DNA of 64,000 nucleotides, taken from contig NC_090322.1 of assembly GCF_040869045.1 (NCBI RefSeq), positions 194,989,477 to 195,053,476 of the forward strand. Reading direction: 5' to 3'. This DNA is from Eurosta solidaginis (Eukaryota; Arthropoda; Insecta; Diptera; Tephritidae). Below are positions 31,322 to 42,660 of the stretch, piece by piece. The notes under the pieces were generated by a model, which saw only the letters and a list, made by a program, of their open reading frames with translations, was not told where the DNA came from and made no database searches. The position numbers and the translations under genes are program-made. The stretch's first letter is position 1. The number at the start of each line of letters is the position of its first letter.

Positions 31322-32632
31322 CAATCATTCGAGTAAATGTACATATGCGCTCGAGAAACATTTAATACAAACTGAAAAGACAGTTAAAAAACTAATCCAA
31401 AGTTGTTAAACTAGATGGAATTCAGTTCTTTTTATGTTGGAAAGAGTTAAAGAGCTTAAATCTTCTATTGTTGCAGTAATTGCTTTTCGTTCAATTTTCA
31501 ACAACAAGGTCGATCAAAATATCGGACAGTGACTGGAATGCAGTTGATGTTCTAATAGATTTACTCACCCCTTTCGAAATTGCGACAAATGTGCATAGCA
31601 GTGACAGCGAGATTACAATTTCTAAAGTGAAACCCATCATTCCTAAAATTATTAATAAGCATCTGAAATTTAAAAACACTGATACTAGGATGACAAAAAC
31701 ATTCAAAGAAAAGTAGCTGCAGACTTGAGGAGACGTTTTTCTTATGAATACATTGAAGATCCATCTTTTGAAAATATCAGTATTGTACATATGGCGAGTT
31801 GTCTTTATCCGAGGTTCAAACAGTTGAAGCAAGTTGAGACCGATGCTTTTCGTAACAAAATAAAAAATCATGTGGAAAAAATGGAAATAAAATGGGTACT
31901 GCTGATATGAAAGCCCAAGAAGAAGCTGATCTCATGGCCATGGATATGAGAACGAAAATCGACACTGATGATGGCACAACGCCGGAACCGGTTTGTCTCA
32001 AAACCAAATTTGACAAGGGATGACGGAAAATCGGTCCAATATACGCCAAGGATATACTTCTAAATGATAATGACAGTGACACAAGGGAGGAAGACGAGTT
32101 TCAGCGCTACTTATTCGAAGAACAAATATACCACAATCTCAGTGCCAGCAATTGGTGGCAGGACCATGAACAAATATATCCCAATCTGTCGAAAATCGCC
32201 AAAAGATATCTTGCTTCACCTGCCACTTCAACAGCTTGTGAAAAGGTATTTTCAAGTGCTGGAAATGTAGTTCGGCCCACACGAAATTGTTTGAGTCGGG
32301 AAATGATATCGGCACTTGTTTTCTTACACCAGAACAAGAAGAAAATAGTTTAACATTTCTCAATACGAGCCTTTTTTGTATTCACTGTTAACTGATTTAA
32401 ATGCCCCACGAATTTATTGTTATTAATGTTAAATAAACATATATGGTACATCAATTTGCTGCTTTCACTGGATATCCAAAAATACGGTTATTAACCGGAT
32501 CTTCATAAATCCGGATATCCGGATAGTTTCACAAACGAATATTTACCGGATATCCATGCCGTCCGGATTTTATCCGTGTCAACGGATATCCGGATATTCG
32601 AATATGCGGATAGTCCCAGCCCTAGTACCTAC

Positions 32633-33236
32633 CTTCCTACCTGCGTAAATAATGTTTTCGCATTTCATTCAAAATCACGCTACATCTGAATATATTTTTT
32701 TGTTTACCTTTTTAATATTTAGACATATGTAAATGTGTGTAGCCATCCACATACTTTAATGAGAGAGAAGGGCACATGTTGCCGCCGTGAATTTAAATTA
32801 CGCACTTGAAAAAGGTTTGTGCAAACACATATTAAAATTATTTACATACATACATGCAGGATATACCCCACAGTAAAACTCTGCAAGGAAATTTCGATGA
32901 AGCGTTGAAAAATTGCCAGCGTAGTGTGAATAATTTCGGATTATGGACAAGAATTTACTGGATTTACAGTTTCTTTTTACTGAGAATTGAAAATAAACTG
33001 TCAAAAAATATAAGCTAAACAAAAAATACTTGAGCGACTGTCACACGATGAGGCAATGCTGTCAATACTGGATCACGATCCATGTTGATTGATTTCAACA
33101 TTTTTAGATCCGGACCACGAGCCATCAGTCTTTCATGCTTATCGTGTAACATTCGCCTTAAGGAGTAATACCACCTATGTATATACTACATTAGTTATTA
33201 CACATACTTTCAAAAGATGGACTGATATTTCTTTAA
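32633..33236. other. spacer
   Basis: AT-rich. Nothing recognised. Confidence 0.35.
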
Positions 33237-33436
33237 TTGGGGGCATTCTCTTGGCTAGAAACTATAGAAAACTAAAAAAGTTTTCTGTTTTACTGTCAAA
33301 AGTTTTCTATACGCTACAACAAAACATAATTTGTGAAAACTTCTACGGTTTCTAAATTTTTTTATACCCAAACCAATAGGGAATTCTCTCAGTCTACACC
33401 TTTTCAAGTTTATAACAAGAGAATGCAAGTTTATAT

Positions 33437-33978
33437 TGTAACGAATTTACTGCAAATCCTCTTATTTGCAACCTTCTGCTAAGTTCGAATCACTAAACTT
33501 TGGAATAAAAAACTCCAATATTTAATAATGCAAAATGGTCTTTATTAGACTACTTTCAAAATAACACTTCTATTGCTCGACAGATAGCGTCCTTAATCAA
33601 AACTGACTCTCGCGCCTCTACTGTTGGTGCTTTTATACTCTGTGATTTCCTCGTAGCATCTTCTAGGCGCTTCCAGAATTTACTTAGTTACTGCCATATA
33701 ATCATAACTACAGATGCACGTGCATAGCTTCTCATATGCGCGTGTATTTGTGAGCAACGCTTCCACAATTACAATTGCATACTTTTGGGAGCATCTCAGA
33801 TAAGATATCTGCATGTGTTTGTGCATCTCTTCTCCGCTGCGTGTACGTACATATGTGTAGACATGATTGATTCGTTTATGTAGATACATAATGATTGATT
33901 TATGGATGTGCATACAAGTCACTCTTAGCATCGGCTTAGAGATGACAGTACCCCTTAGTGTTGCTAATATTCGTAACA
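33437..33978 (-). repeat. gypsy family A LTR (3' LTR on the minus strand)
   Basis: 542 bases, TGTAACG...CGTAACA as read on the plus strand. It contains a roughly 17-base segment (CATCTCTTCTCCGCTGC) missing from the other LTR, and a TATA-type GAGTATAAAAGC on the minus strand. Confidence 0.92.
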
Positions 33979-34115
33979 CTGCCCTCCGCCTAAGTCTGAT
34001 CGTCCCGATCAGACATATCTCTCGATCTAAACGCCGCTAGCATCTCCAACTGTACCACTCTTCTACTTCGTGGTTTCCCAATTGTTTGTATGCGGTGGAT
34101 GGTATTACTGATCTT

Positions 34116-34919
34116 CTACACAACTTTGTACGGGCCTTCCCAACTGCACCGAAATTTGGATGGAACACCTTTCCGCCGGTGAGGGTTTTTTAACAGTACC
34201 AAATCTCCCGCCGAGAAACCCTCCGAATCATTGTTCTCATCGTATCTGTGTTTCATCGTACTACTCATTACCCTGGTTCGTTCCCTCACACTCTGTTGTT
34301 TGACCAATGAACTACTTCGTAGAGCTTGCGCTTGACGGATTTGCTTTGCATAATCAGTATCGTTCCGACGCTTCACAACAGTAGTGTGCCTTGGCTTGAA
34401 ACCACCCTTGCATTCTTTCTGGGAAATTGTTTCCTTCGTTTTAGTACGTCCGTTAGGGCTTTTCAATGCCAGTGTTTGTTTCACAGGTACCTTCGGTTTT
34501 GATTTGTTTGGCCCATTTGTTCCATCAACCTTTGCTCGATCTACTTTCCTTGACTTTCGTGGTCTCTGTCGTATCTCCTCCACGAGCACTGTCTTACTGC
34601 TGAACCCTTTTTCCAAACTGAAGTTAAGTGGAACATCCTGGTTCTCATAACGCATCACCCTTCTCTGCATATCGATCTTGATGTCATGGTCAACCAAGAA
34701 GTCCACTGCCAATATGACTTCATCAACAATCTCTGCCACAATAAATTTGTGTAGAACCATGACCTTCCCAATTAAGACTTCACATATCACTTCTCCCTGG
34801 ACTTGGTTATACTCGCCTGTGACCGTACGCAACCTTGCTTCAGGTAACGGTTTTGTTCTCCTGTTGACCAAGTCAGATCGGATTAAGGAATGAGATGCGC
34901 CCGTATCTACAGTCAGCAC
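34116..34919 (-). pseudogene. truncated Pol: aspartic protease joined to the integrase tail
   Basis: The frame opens with LTVDTGASHSLIRSDLV (protease active site DTG) and VILAVDFLVDHDIKIDM (flap-like end). It then runs through a basic linker into MKHRYDENNDSEGFSAGDLV and FRCSWEGPYKVV, the integrase C-terminal (GPY-type) domain. Reverse transcriptase, RNase H and the integrase catalytic core are wholly missing. The frame stays open across the junction. In an intact relative these domains would be made as one Gag-Pol product. Confidence 0.88.
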
Positions 34920-36462
34920 ACGCTCCTTGCCATCGACATTCCCTCTGACGGTAAGACTGCTTGATTTGCGACACAGATATCACAGGACATTCAATAGCTG
35001 GAGATAGTTCTCGATTTCTACATCTTACTCGCTCTTGCTCATCCCCTCCAGCTTTGTTTTTAAAACCACTCATGCTGTTGCACCCACTAGGATCAAGATC
35101 GCAATGACGTGCAATGTGACCGGGCTTCCCGCATTTGAAGCATTTGATAACTCTCTCACTCCGCTTTTGCGATCCTTTCAGCGCCTCCAATATTGCGTCT
35201 ACCCACTCTGGCCTTTCTACTTCCACACGGCGTGCTTTGAAAACTGGCTTACACAGAAGTGACGCTGTTTCCTGAATCAGAGCTTGTGAAACCGTTTCTG
35301 CGAATGTTGGCTTTGGGTTTGCGTATGAAGCTCGCTTTGTTTCGACGTCCCATATGCCATTTATAAAGCTCTGAATCTTTACCCTTTCAGTGTATTCCAC
35401 GGGTGCGTCCGCATTCGCTAAATGTGCCAGCCTTTCAACATCCGACGCCAACTCTTGCAAAGTCTCATTAGGTTTTTGGTAACGGTTTTGCAACTCTATT
35501 TGGTGTATCTGCTTCCTGTGTTCGCTTTCGTATCGCCTCTCTAGAGCACTCATCAATGTTTCGTAGTTGTGCCGCACCCTCTCGGGAATAGTCTGTATGA
35601 TTTCAGCAGCAGATCCTTTCAATGCCACGAATAGTGCAGCAACTTTATCTTCAGCACTCCAGTTGTTCACTGCTGCGGTCTTCTCAAACTGAATCTTAAA
35701 CACCTGGAAAGGAACAGAGCCGTCAAAAGATGGAGTTTTTACCTTCGTGTTGCTTGCTGAAACAACTGGGCGATTTAGTTGCAACTCCTGTATATGACCT
35801 CGCAATGTTTCAATCTCGACATCGATTTTGTTCTCAAGTTGCAAACTTTTTGTGTCTTGCGCCTCCATCTTCGAAGAAATACGTCCTTCTTGCTCTTCCA
35901 GTTGTGTAGAGATCTGCGCTGATATTTGTGCCGACATTTCGGATATTCGTGCCTCTTGTGCTTCAGTCTTCGATGTTATACGGTTCTCCTGCGATTCCAG
36001 TTGAGATGCTATACGTGTCTCCTGTGATTCCATCTGTGATGACATATACGTTTTCTGTTCTTCCAGTTGAGTTTCCATCTTGGATGTAATCTGCGTCGAT
36101 ATTTGTGAAATACGCGTTTCTTGTGCTTCAATCTTTGACGTTATGCGGTTCTCATGCGATTCCATAAATGCCTTCTGTTCTGCCAGTTGAGATGACACTG
36201 TCGATGTTTGAGCAGATATTGCAGCTAAAATCATGTTCAAGTCTGTGCTCGTAACTGTCTGCGATGTTTCACTTTTCTCTTCAATTTTTGTTGTCTCCTC
36301 GCCATCAAGAGGAAAGACATACTCTTCCACGTTAGTTCCCTCTAGTTCCATTGCCTTTCGTAGTCGTGCCTGAAGTTCGAGTTTATTGCCGGTTGTATTC
36401 AATCCACGGCTCTCCAATTCCTTCTTCAGTTGCTGGATCTTCAATTCACTCCACTTTGCCAT
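34873..36462 (-). CDS. gypsy Gag, intact frame
   Basis: The ATG at 36462 (minus) opens MAKWSELKIQQLKKELESRG, a SAP-like helix pair, giving about 529 residues. Residues about 60-210 are a repetitive coiled coil built from copies of a SQLESQETRI-like unit. A capsid-like region follows (VKTPSFDGSVPFQVFKIQFE, YESEHRKQIHQIELQNRYQK), then one CCHC knuckle CFKCGKPGHIARHC. The gag and protease frames overlap by a few codons at 34873-34919. An intact Gag in an element without RT suggests it can still package its RNA with help. Confidence 0.85.
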   Translation of the reverse strand: MAKWSELKIQQLKKELESRGLNTTGNKLELQARLRKAMELEGTNVEEYVFPLDGEETTKIEEKSETSQTVTSTDLNMILAAISAQTSTVSSQLAEQKAFMESHENRITSKIEAQETRISQISTQITSKMETQLEEQKTYMSSQMESQETRIASQLESQENRITSKTEAQEARISEMSAQISAQISTQLEEQEGRISSKMEAQDTKSLQLENKIDVEIETLRGHIQELQLNRPVVSASNTKVKTPSFDGSVPFQVFKIQFEKTAAVNNWSAEDKVAALFVALKGSAAEIIQTIPERVRHNYETLMSALERRYESEHRKQIHQIELQNRYQKPNETLQELASDVERLAHLANADAPVEYTERVKIQSFINGIWDVETKRASYANPKPTFAETVSQALIQETASLLCKPVFKARRVEVERPEWVDAILEALKGSQKRSERVIKCFKCGKPGHIARHCDLDPSGCNSMSGFKNKAGGDEQERVRCRNRELSPAIECPVISVSQIKQSYRQRECRWQGACADCRYGRISFLNPI

Positions 36463-36521
36463 GTCCAAGTTGTATTCGAAGTCTTCGGAATTTATTCAAC
36501 AATTCCTCTTCTGACACCAAT

Positions 36522-37047
36522 TGTAACGAATTTACTGCATATCCTCTTATTTGCAACCTTCTGCTAAGTTCGAATCACTAAACTTTTGAATAAATAACTC
36601 CAATATTTAATAATGTAAAATGGTCTTTATTAGACTACTTTCAAAATAACACTTCTATTGCTCGACAGATAGCGTCCTTAATCAAAACTGACTCTCGCGC
36701 CTCTACTGTTGGTACTTTTATACTCTGTGATTTCCTCGTTGCATCTTCTAGGCGCTTCAAGAATTTACTTAGTTACTGCCATATAATTATAACTACAGAT
36801 GCACGTGCATAGCTTCTCATATGCGCGTGTATTTGTGAGCGACGCTTCCACAATTACAATTGCATACTTTTGGGAGCATCTCAGATAAGATATCTGCATG
36901 TGTTTGTGGGTGTACGTACATATGTGTAGACATGATTGATTCGTTTATGTAGATACATAATGATTGATTTATGGATGTGCATACAAGTCACTCTTAGCAT
37001 CGGCTTAGAGATGACAGAACCCCTTAGTGTTGCTAATATTCGTAACA
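36522..37047 (-). repeat. gypsy family A LTR (5' LTR on the minus strand)
   Basis: 526 bases and otherwise close to the partner at 33437-33978. Confidence 0.92.
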
Positions 37048-37355
37048 ATATTGAGAAAATATAAATTGATAATGAGGAACGGTACTTCCTATGGAGAATA
37101 TAGAAATTGGTAATGAGAAAATGTAAGTTCATAATAAATATTTAATTTTTATTTATACTTGTTTTTACTTAAGTGGACTTGTATTGAAAAGCGTTCACAG
37201 CTTAAAAATCGACGGTAGAGGTTATAATTTAACAAATCTTACTTAAGTAAGTGAGCAAATATGGTAGTACCTTGAAAGAACAGTGGATGCATCAAAAAAT
37301 GTTTTAACGAGAGGGGAATGTGCGAGAGCAATACCGCACATACATACACATTGCT

Positions 37356-38243
37356 ATGTTGTTGTTGTTGTAGCAGTGCTTCGCCCCATCCAATAGGTGC
37401 GACCGATTACAAATTGTCATCAATATCCTCTAACGGGATTCCAAGGAAACTTGCTGTTTCAACAGGGGTGGACCATAATGTGAGGGGTGTTAGAGGCGTT
37501 GGTTCCACGTTACAATTAAAGAGATGGTTAGTGTCATTGCAAGCAGGGCATACATTTTGTATGTCGCTGTTGATTCTGGATAGGTAAGAGTTTCACCTGT
37601 TACAGTATCCAGATCGAAGTTGAGCTAGAGTGACTCGCGTTTCCCTGGGGAGTGTGTTTTGGGTACTGTTCTTTGAGTACTGGATTCACCGGGCAATTCC
37701 TGGCATAAAGGTCAGACGCCTGTTTGTGGAGTTCACTGAGGACCTCCTTGTGTTTTTTTGCTTCACACGGCTGAGTTCTCAGGTGCCGTATTTGCTCATA
37801 ATTCTTACGGAGATGACTCCTTAAGCCCCTGGGCGGTGTTGGCTCATCAATCAGATGTCTGTTGGGATGCCCAGGTTTGTATTCAACAGGAACTACTTAG
37901 TTAGCATCTCATTTCTCTCTCTGATGGGGAGTATTCTCACCTCATTATGTAGATGGTGTTCTGGGGACATAAGCAGACAGTCCGTGGCAGTTCTGAGAGC
38001 AGTATTTTGGCAGGCCTGTAACTTCTTCCAATGAGTAGTTTTTAGCCTTGGCGACCATATAGGGGACGCGTAGTATGCAATCGGCTGGCCAATTGCTTTG
38101 TAAGTGGTAATGAGCGTTTCTTTGTCTTTTCCCCAAGTACTGCCAGCAAGAGATTTGAGAATTGTATTACGGCTCTGGATTTTCGGTACAATTGCGGCTG
38201 CATGCTCACCAAAATGTAGATCCTGATCAAACGTCTTTATGCT
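37356..38243 (-). mobile_element. CAA-tailed LINE, 3' fragment inside the inverted-repeat element
   Basis: On the plus strand it starts GTTGTTGTTGTTGTAGCAG, the complement of the CAA tail, then mirrors 59757-60663. Stops and shifts abound. The 5' truncation is at about 38243 (GATCCTGATCAAACGTC). Confidence 0.88.
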
Positions 38244-38289
38244 GTATCCCCGAAATACTGCAGTATTGGCTCACCGACTCCAGATCAAA

Positions 38290-38545
38290 TTAATTGCAAC
38301 TTTTTATTCTTAAAATTTTATATTTTCTCATTATTAAATTATCTTTTCTCATTATCAATTTATGTATTCTCAATATGAAGTAACATTTCTCAGTATCAAT
38401 TTATATTTTCTCATTAAGAAGTTACGCTTCTCATTATCAATTTTTATTTTCTCGTTATAAAGTTGGATTTCCCATTATCGATTTGCGTTTTCTCAATTTA
38501 AACATATATTTCTCACAAAAGTTTATATATTCTCATTGCAAACTG
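38290..38545. repeat. approximately 41-bp tandem repeats in the right arm
   Basis: About five imperfect units of TTCTCATTATCAATTTATAT type. Matching units, inverted, lie just right of the gypsy element at 37048-37130. Confidence 0.75.
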
Positions 38546-38841
38546 GAAAAGGTGTAGTGTCTGTAGAAAGAGTGGAATATTTTCCAACTTGCCTAGGCTA
38601 AATTTAACATACACAGAGAACGCACCATTTTCACAAGTACCTTTCTTTCGATTTAAAAATTTAATTAGTGGCGAAGATGAAATATAATATGCATACTTTC
38701 TGCATAAAACATTTTTAGAAGCTGCCGCTCACAAATTTCAGTTTTAAAAATATTTGTGAAAATTATAAATTTGCTATTCGAATAAGCATGGGGTTGAGTA
38801 TTGAAAATGTAGAAACCGTAGAAAAGTGTTTATCAATATAT

Positions 38842-39328
38842 TGTGACGAATATTAGGATCACTAAGCTGCTACTACATAAATGCACAACAACAATAAAGC
38901 AGCCACTCTTATGTAGAAGGCGACGAAGAGATATCTCACACACAAATATGTAGTCATCAGCCGAAGTAGTACTCACACATACCCACGTACATGGCTATGG
39001 GAGAGGCGTGGGCTACAGATATGCATGTATATGGTTGGTAACTAACCAAGCATGAGATACAACTGTTCGCGAAATTACTAGACCTTAGGAGAAATGGGTG
39101 AACGAGGAAACCGAGAGTGTAAAAGCAGGGCAAGCTGAGTAATAACTAATCAGTTTTGATTTAAGCACGCTATTGGTTGTGAAGTATAATTGTGAAGTAC
39201 TGCTCCCAAAGTAATCTAAATAAAGACCAGTTGCAATACTGAATATTGGAGTGATTTATTCAACAGTTTAGCGATTCGAACGTTAGCAGAATGTTTCAAA
39301 TAAGCGGAATTTCCCAAAATTTGTTACA
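38842..39328 (+). mobile_element. solo LTR, family B
   Basis: Starts TGTGACGAATATTAGGATCA and ends AAATTTGTTACA, flanked by ATAT (left) and GTAT (right). It contains a GAGTGTAAAAGC box. It cuts the right arm of the inverted-repeat element. Related LTRs are at 39718 (minus) and about 44369 (plus). Confidence 0.82.
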
Positions 39329-39412
39329 GTATTTTGTTGTGTAGAAAACTTTTGACACTAAAATGGGCAGCTTTCTACGTTTTCTATGGCAACTGAACAT
39401 AGAGAATACCCC

Positions 39413-39717
39413 TAATGTATATTTGAATTTATAAATATGACAAGAAGGTTAAAATTGAATTTTTAATTCAAAAAAGCTGCAATTTTGTAAATATTTGTAA
39501 TGCATCGAATATTCATTATTTATTTAAATGCCGGTTCCGATCGAAATTATATTTCTCGTGCGTTATCTAAGTGTCGTATATTCTATTGAGTTTTGCTATA
39601 AAAATCGAAAATAAATAATTACGATTTAACTTTTTTTAATTTCGAAAAATAATAATAAAAAAAACGATATTTATAATAAAACTTGTAACTCGTAATAGTT
39701 ACCAGTTTTTTACGTAT
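39413..39717. other. AT-rich spacer
   Basis: Nothing recognised. Confidence 0.35.
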
Positions 39718-40007
39718 TGTAACGAATTTTGGGAAATTCTGCTTAATTTGCACCTTCGTTCGAATCGCTGAACTGTCAAATAAATAACTCAAAAATTCAG
39801 TATAGCAATATATCCTTTATTAAGACTACTTTGGGAGTAGTACAATTACAATACTCGCGTACTTCGCTAAAGCGTGCTAAAATCAAACTGATTATACTCT
39901 CAGTTAGTTAGAACTGTAAAACTCTCTCAGTTAGCTTCGTTCACCTATTACTCCTAAGTTCTAGACTTTTCACGCACATGCTTTCTGGAACAGTTGTATC
40001 TCATACT
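39718..40007 (-). mobile_element. LTR family B fragment (minus)
   Basis: Starts TGTAACGAATTTTGGGAAAT, the reverse complement of the family B 3' end, and stays alignable to CAGTTGTATCTCATACTT. The rest is interrupted or replaced by MITE E copy 2. Confidence 0.75.
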
Positions 40008-40318
40008 TGGAGTACTCGCTAAGGACCAACCGAGTGCTCCAAAATTAACCACAATTCATACAAAAAATATGGTCCATTTAACATTGCGATGTCCTAGGAC
40101 TGGACCATATAATACTCCAGCTCCTCATTACATCAGAGTAATCCATGGAGTACCCACAGTCCAATAAACATCGTGTAGTGATTACAATCGTTAAAAACGA
40201 TCAATGATCGGCTTACAATATGTTCGTGTAGAAACATGAGTTGGTCCATTGCTGCATTACAGTGGAGTATAATGGTAAGTACTCCAGTGGACCATATGAT
40301 CCAACGATTTTTGCAGGG
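40008..40318. mobile_element. MITE family E, copy 2
   Basis: High identity to 21730-22032 in the same orientation. The right end GATTTTTGCAGGG is present, but the left CCCTGCAA end is missing. Confidence 0.85.
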
Positions 40319-40599
40319 ATATGTATGTGCATGTGAAGAGATTACTCTTCGCTTCAAGCGGCTGGTTATGTGTGTGAAATAATCTTTATTTTCTTCTATA
40401 TATGTGTGTAAATGCTTTAAAGCCCCGACACATAAGCAGTTTTTAAACGGTTTTATTTAGCTTGAGTTGACAGGCACGCCTCACGGCCGCAAGCACGGCC
40501 GTTGTGAACGAATTTTGTAATTGAAATTTAAGTAACTTCCCGATAAGCTACAAGCTTGAAACTTGGAATATAGTTCAGAACCCGATGACAATGCAATAA

Positions 40600-40875
40600 T
40601 AAGAGAAAAAATCGCCGCTAGGGGGCGCAAGGATCGAGATATTCGCAAAAATCGTATTTGTGGTCCGATTTGGCTCATATTTGGAACGCATAATACATAC
40701 AAGAATAGAAATCGACATGAAAAAAATCGGCGCTAGGTGGCGCAAGGATCGAGATATTCACAAAAATCGTATTTGTGGCCCGGTTTGACTCATATTTGGA
40801 ACACATCATACAGGCAAGAATAAAAAGCGACTTATGAAAAAAAAATCGCCGCTAGGTGGCGCAAGGATCGAGATA
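40600..40875. repeat. tandem repeat with CTCF-like cores
   Basis: About 2.3 units, 115-119 bases each. Each unit has GCGCAAGGATCGAGATATTC, AAAATCGTATTTGTGG and CTCATATTTGGAAC. Three copies of a core are CCGCTAGGGGGCGC (40615-40628), GCGCTAGGTGGCGC (40730-40743) and CCGCTAGGTGGCGC (40849-40862). They fit the CTCF consensus pattern YAGRKGGCRS. Binding is untested. Confidence 0.8.
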
Positions 40876-41125
40876 TTGATAGTCATAAGTAAAACCAACT
40901 GAACCTTACATCAGGTTATGCTACGCCACACATTTTTAGAAATTTCACGCGCCCAACGCTTTTATTTAATTGTCTGATCAACGCCCTAGATTGATAAGGA
41001 GTGTGATGACTAGTACGAAGGACCTACCTAATTATTTTCTAGCTTTTCGTATTATTATTACTTCATGTAAGTATTGTTTTCAATAAAACCGTTTAACTTG
41101 ACATTTTTTTTTTTTTATTATTTTA

Positions 41126-41570
41126 TTCATATAGATGAGTTAAACAGAAGGTTATGCATTATGAGTAGATTGCACGTGTTTTTATGGAGAACGGTAGAAT
41201 GAGCGAAGAATTTGACATTTGCTTTGGCCAAGGGTGTTGGCACACTTTGTAAGTGAAATTATTTTTCCCACTGGTTGGTAAATTTTGTAACATTTTTCGC
41301 AGTTAAAAACTGCAATATAACAATCGAATACGACACAAAATATGTTAGCAAGTGATTTGGTTGTATAGGGACAATGTTTATAACAGTGCTTCGCGAAATT
41401 TTGCATGTGAATGGGCAAGGCGTAATAAACTTCAATTGCCAAGTCTGAAGTTCCTTCATATTTACGAACGGAACATCTTGGTTGATTGTGGTGATGTTAT
41501 TGGAATGCATAAGCTTGTGTTAAACGCATCTACATATGTATATGAAAAATGTAATTGTGCCGCGGCTTTT
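41126..41570 (+). mobile_element. MITE family D, copy 2, with the same open frame
   Basis: The inverted ends are CATATAGATGAGTTAAACAG-like at left and GCATAAGCTTGTGTTAAACG at right. The plus-strand frame from 41352 has NVYNSASRNFACEWARRNK and LQLPSLKFLHIYERNILVDC, nearly the same as copy 1. Function unknown. Confidence 0.65.
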
Positions 41571-42660
41571 ACTGTCGTGTCTATTTACTAACAGCATAGT
41601 GATGATAGAAATGCCAATATTCGTCACAGTATATAACTGACTTTATTATGGTTTACTCGCATTAATTACAAAAATCCTGCCAACAAAAATATAAATATGG
41701 AGCTCACAAGGTCTCTTATTTCATGGTTTTCATAACATGTACTATTTAGAAAAAAAGGGAAACCATGGGGACAGTTTGGTTCGGGATTTTTCGTGAAATA
41801 TTACTATGGTTAAATCGTATTCAAATGACCCAACCATGTTAATTTGTGCTTCAGAATGATGTGATAAATGGTATAATGATTTTAAGTACAAATATTGAAG
41901 ATATTTTATATCGTTGTGAAGGGTTTAAATTCGAATATTTTTTAATACATCAATAATTTTTTATAGTTATGCAACTATTTAATTCTGTACCACTCAATCT
42001 CTTGGCTTGATGCCAATCTTATGAAATGTAATTGTAATTTTTCAATAAGTCAATCATTGCCTGTTCGTGGGTGACTTGTTTCCACTACGGGGTATATCTT
42101 CTATAAACATGCGTATGAACATACACATACCATACACTATGATGTCGCGGCCTTGAAATGCCTTAAATACGAAAGTAAATAAAGTGGATTGTGGCTTCGG
42201 CTTTTAGTTTAGTTTTTGTATTGCAATTCCATTTCTCTCTTTTTCTTTTCCTACGTATTTTTATAATGTTTTATATTTTTATTTTAAGTGCTGCTCATCG
42301 TAAACTCCGCGTGCGATACCATATACAGTTTTGTTCACAAAAATTAATAAATATCGAGAATTTTAGTAAACAATTTTAAGGGATTTGCAAAAAGGTTTTC
42401 AAAAAAATTATAAATTTCAAGAAGTTTTTAAAATATTTGTAAAATTGATAAACCTTTGCTTCAAAATGCATAAAAGGTATAATGTTATAAATTGTATTTG
42501 TAATAAACACATTGAGCTTTGAGCATTAAATATCAGGATATGAATACAGGGCCTATACAGACCATCTTTCTCAGGCCAATCATATATCATGCATACCCCT
42601 AAAAAGGGAAACATTGGGAAACCTTAAGATAACAGACTGGCACAAATTTCGGAAATATAG
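41571..42660. other. unannotated stretch
   Basis: About 1.1 kb AT-rich. Nothing recognised. Confidence 0.4.

Larger units (their letters stand above)
26700..32350 (+). pseudogene. hAT transposase (BED/hAT-dimer type), partial, split by copia
   Basis: 5' of the copia insertion: PCSAHTLQLSVNLG (26777-26820), the conserved C..H pair. 3' of it: DSDWNAVDVLIDLLTPFE, then SYEYIEDPSFENISIVHM and ASCLYPRFKQL, and the C-terminal dimerisation block SPATSTACEKVFSSAGNVV and LSREMISALVFLHQNKK (to 32350). The N-terminal zinc finger and the first catalytic region are absent. There are shifts at about 31712, 31905 and 32022. Confidence 0.8.
26389..32624 (+). mobile_element. hAT element carrying a full copia insertion
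   Basis: The ends are TAGGGCTGTGAACTG and CAGTCCC... mirrored as TAGGGCTGGGACTATCC, with an exact 8-bp duplication GTACCTAC (26381-26388, 32625-32632). Both sub-terminal regions are packed with TATCCGGAT-type repeats (26410-26510 and 32500-32605). Without the copia element the hAT is about 1.8 kb. Its transposase is partial and broken, so it was probably mobilised by another copy. Confidence 0.92.
33437..37047 (-). mobile_element. non-autonomous Ty3/gypsy element, RT and integrase core deleted
   Basis: Both LTRs are present with an ATAT duplication (33433-33436, 37048-37051). On the minus strand the 5' LTR is followed by TTGGTGTCAGAAG, complementary to the 3' end of a Leu-type tRNA (tentative). 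The 3' LTR is preceded by the purine tract GGCGGAGGGCAG. Gag and protease are open, but the pol region jumps from protease to the integrase C-terminus. LTRs differ by a small indel and scattered changes, so the insertion is older than the copia one. Confidence 0.92.
33237..39412. mobile_element. long-terminal-inverted-repeat (foldback-like) element with three nested insertions
   Basis: The left arm starts GGGGGCATTCTCTTGGC. The right arm, read backwards from 39411, starts AGGGGTATTCTCTATG. The arms share in order ATAGAAAAC, TGTCAAAAGTTTTCTA, TTCTACGGTTTCTA, CTACACCTTTTC.AGTTT and GAGAAAATATAAATTGATAA. AAT/TAAT flanks both ends. The left arm is split by a gypsy element (33437-37047) and the right by a solo LTR (38842-39328); the centre holds a LINE fragment. 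No transposase of its own was found. Confidence 0.75.

Noticed and set aside
42191..42379. Hydrophobic frame resembling a signal anchor
   Set aside because: Starts with GTG, T-rich composition, no relative.
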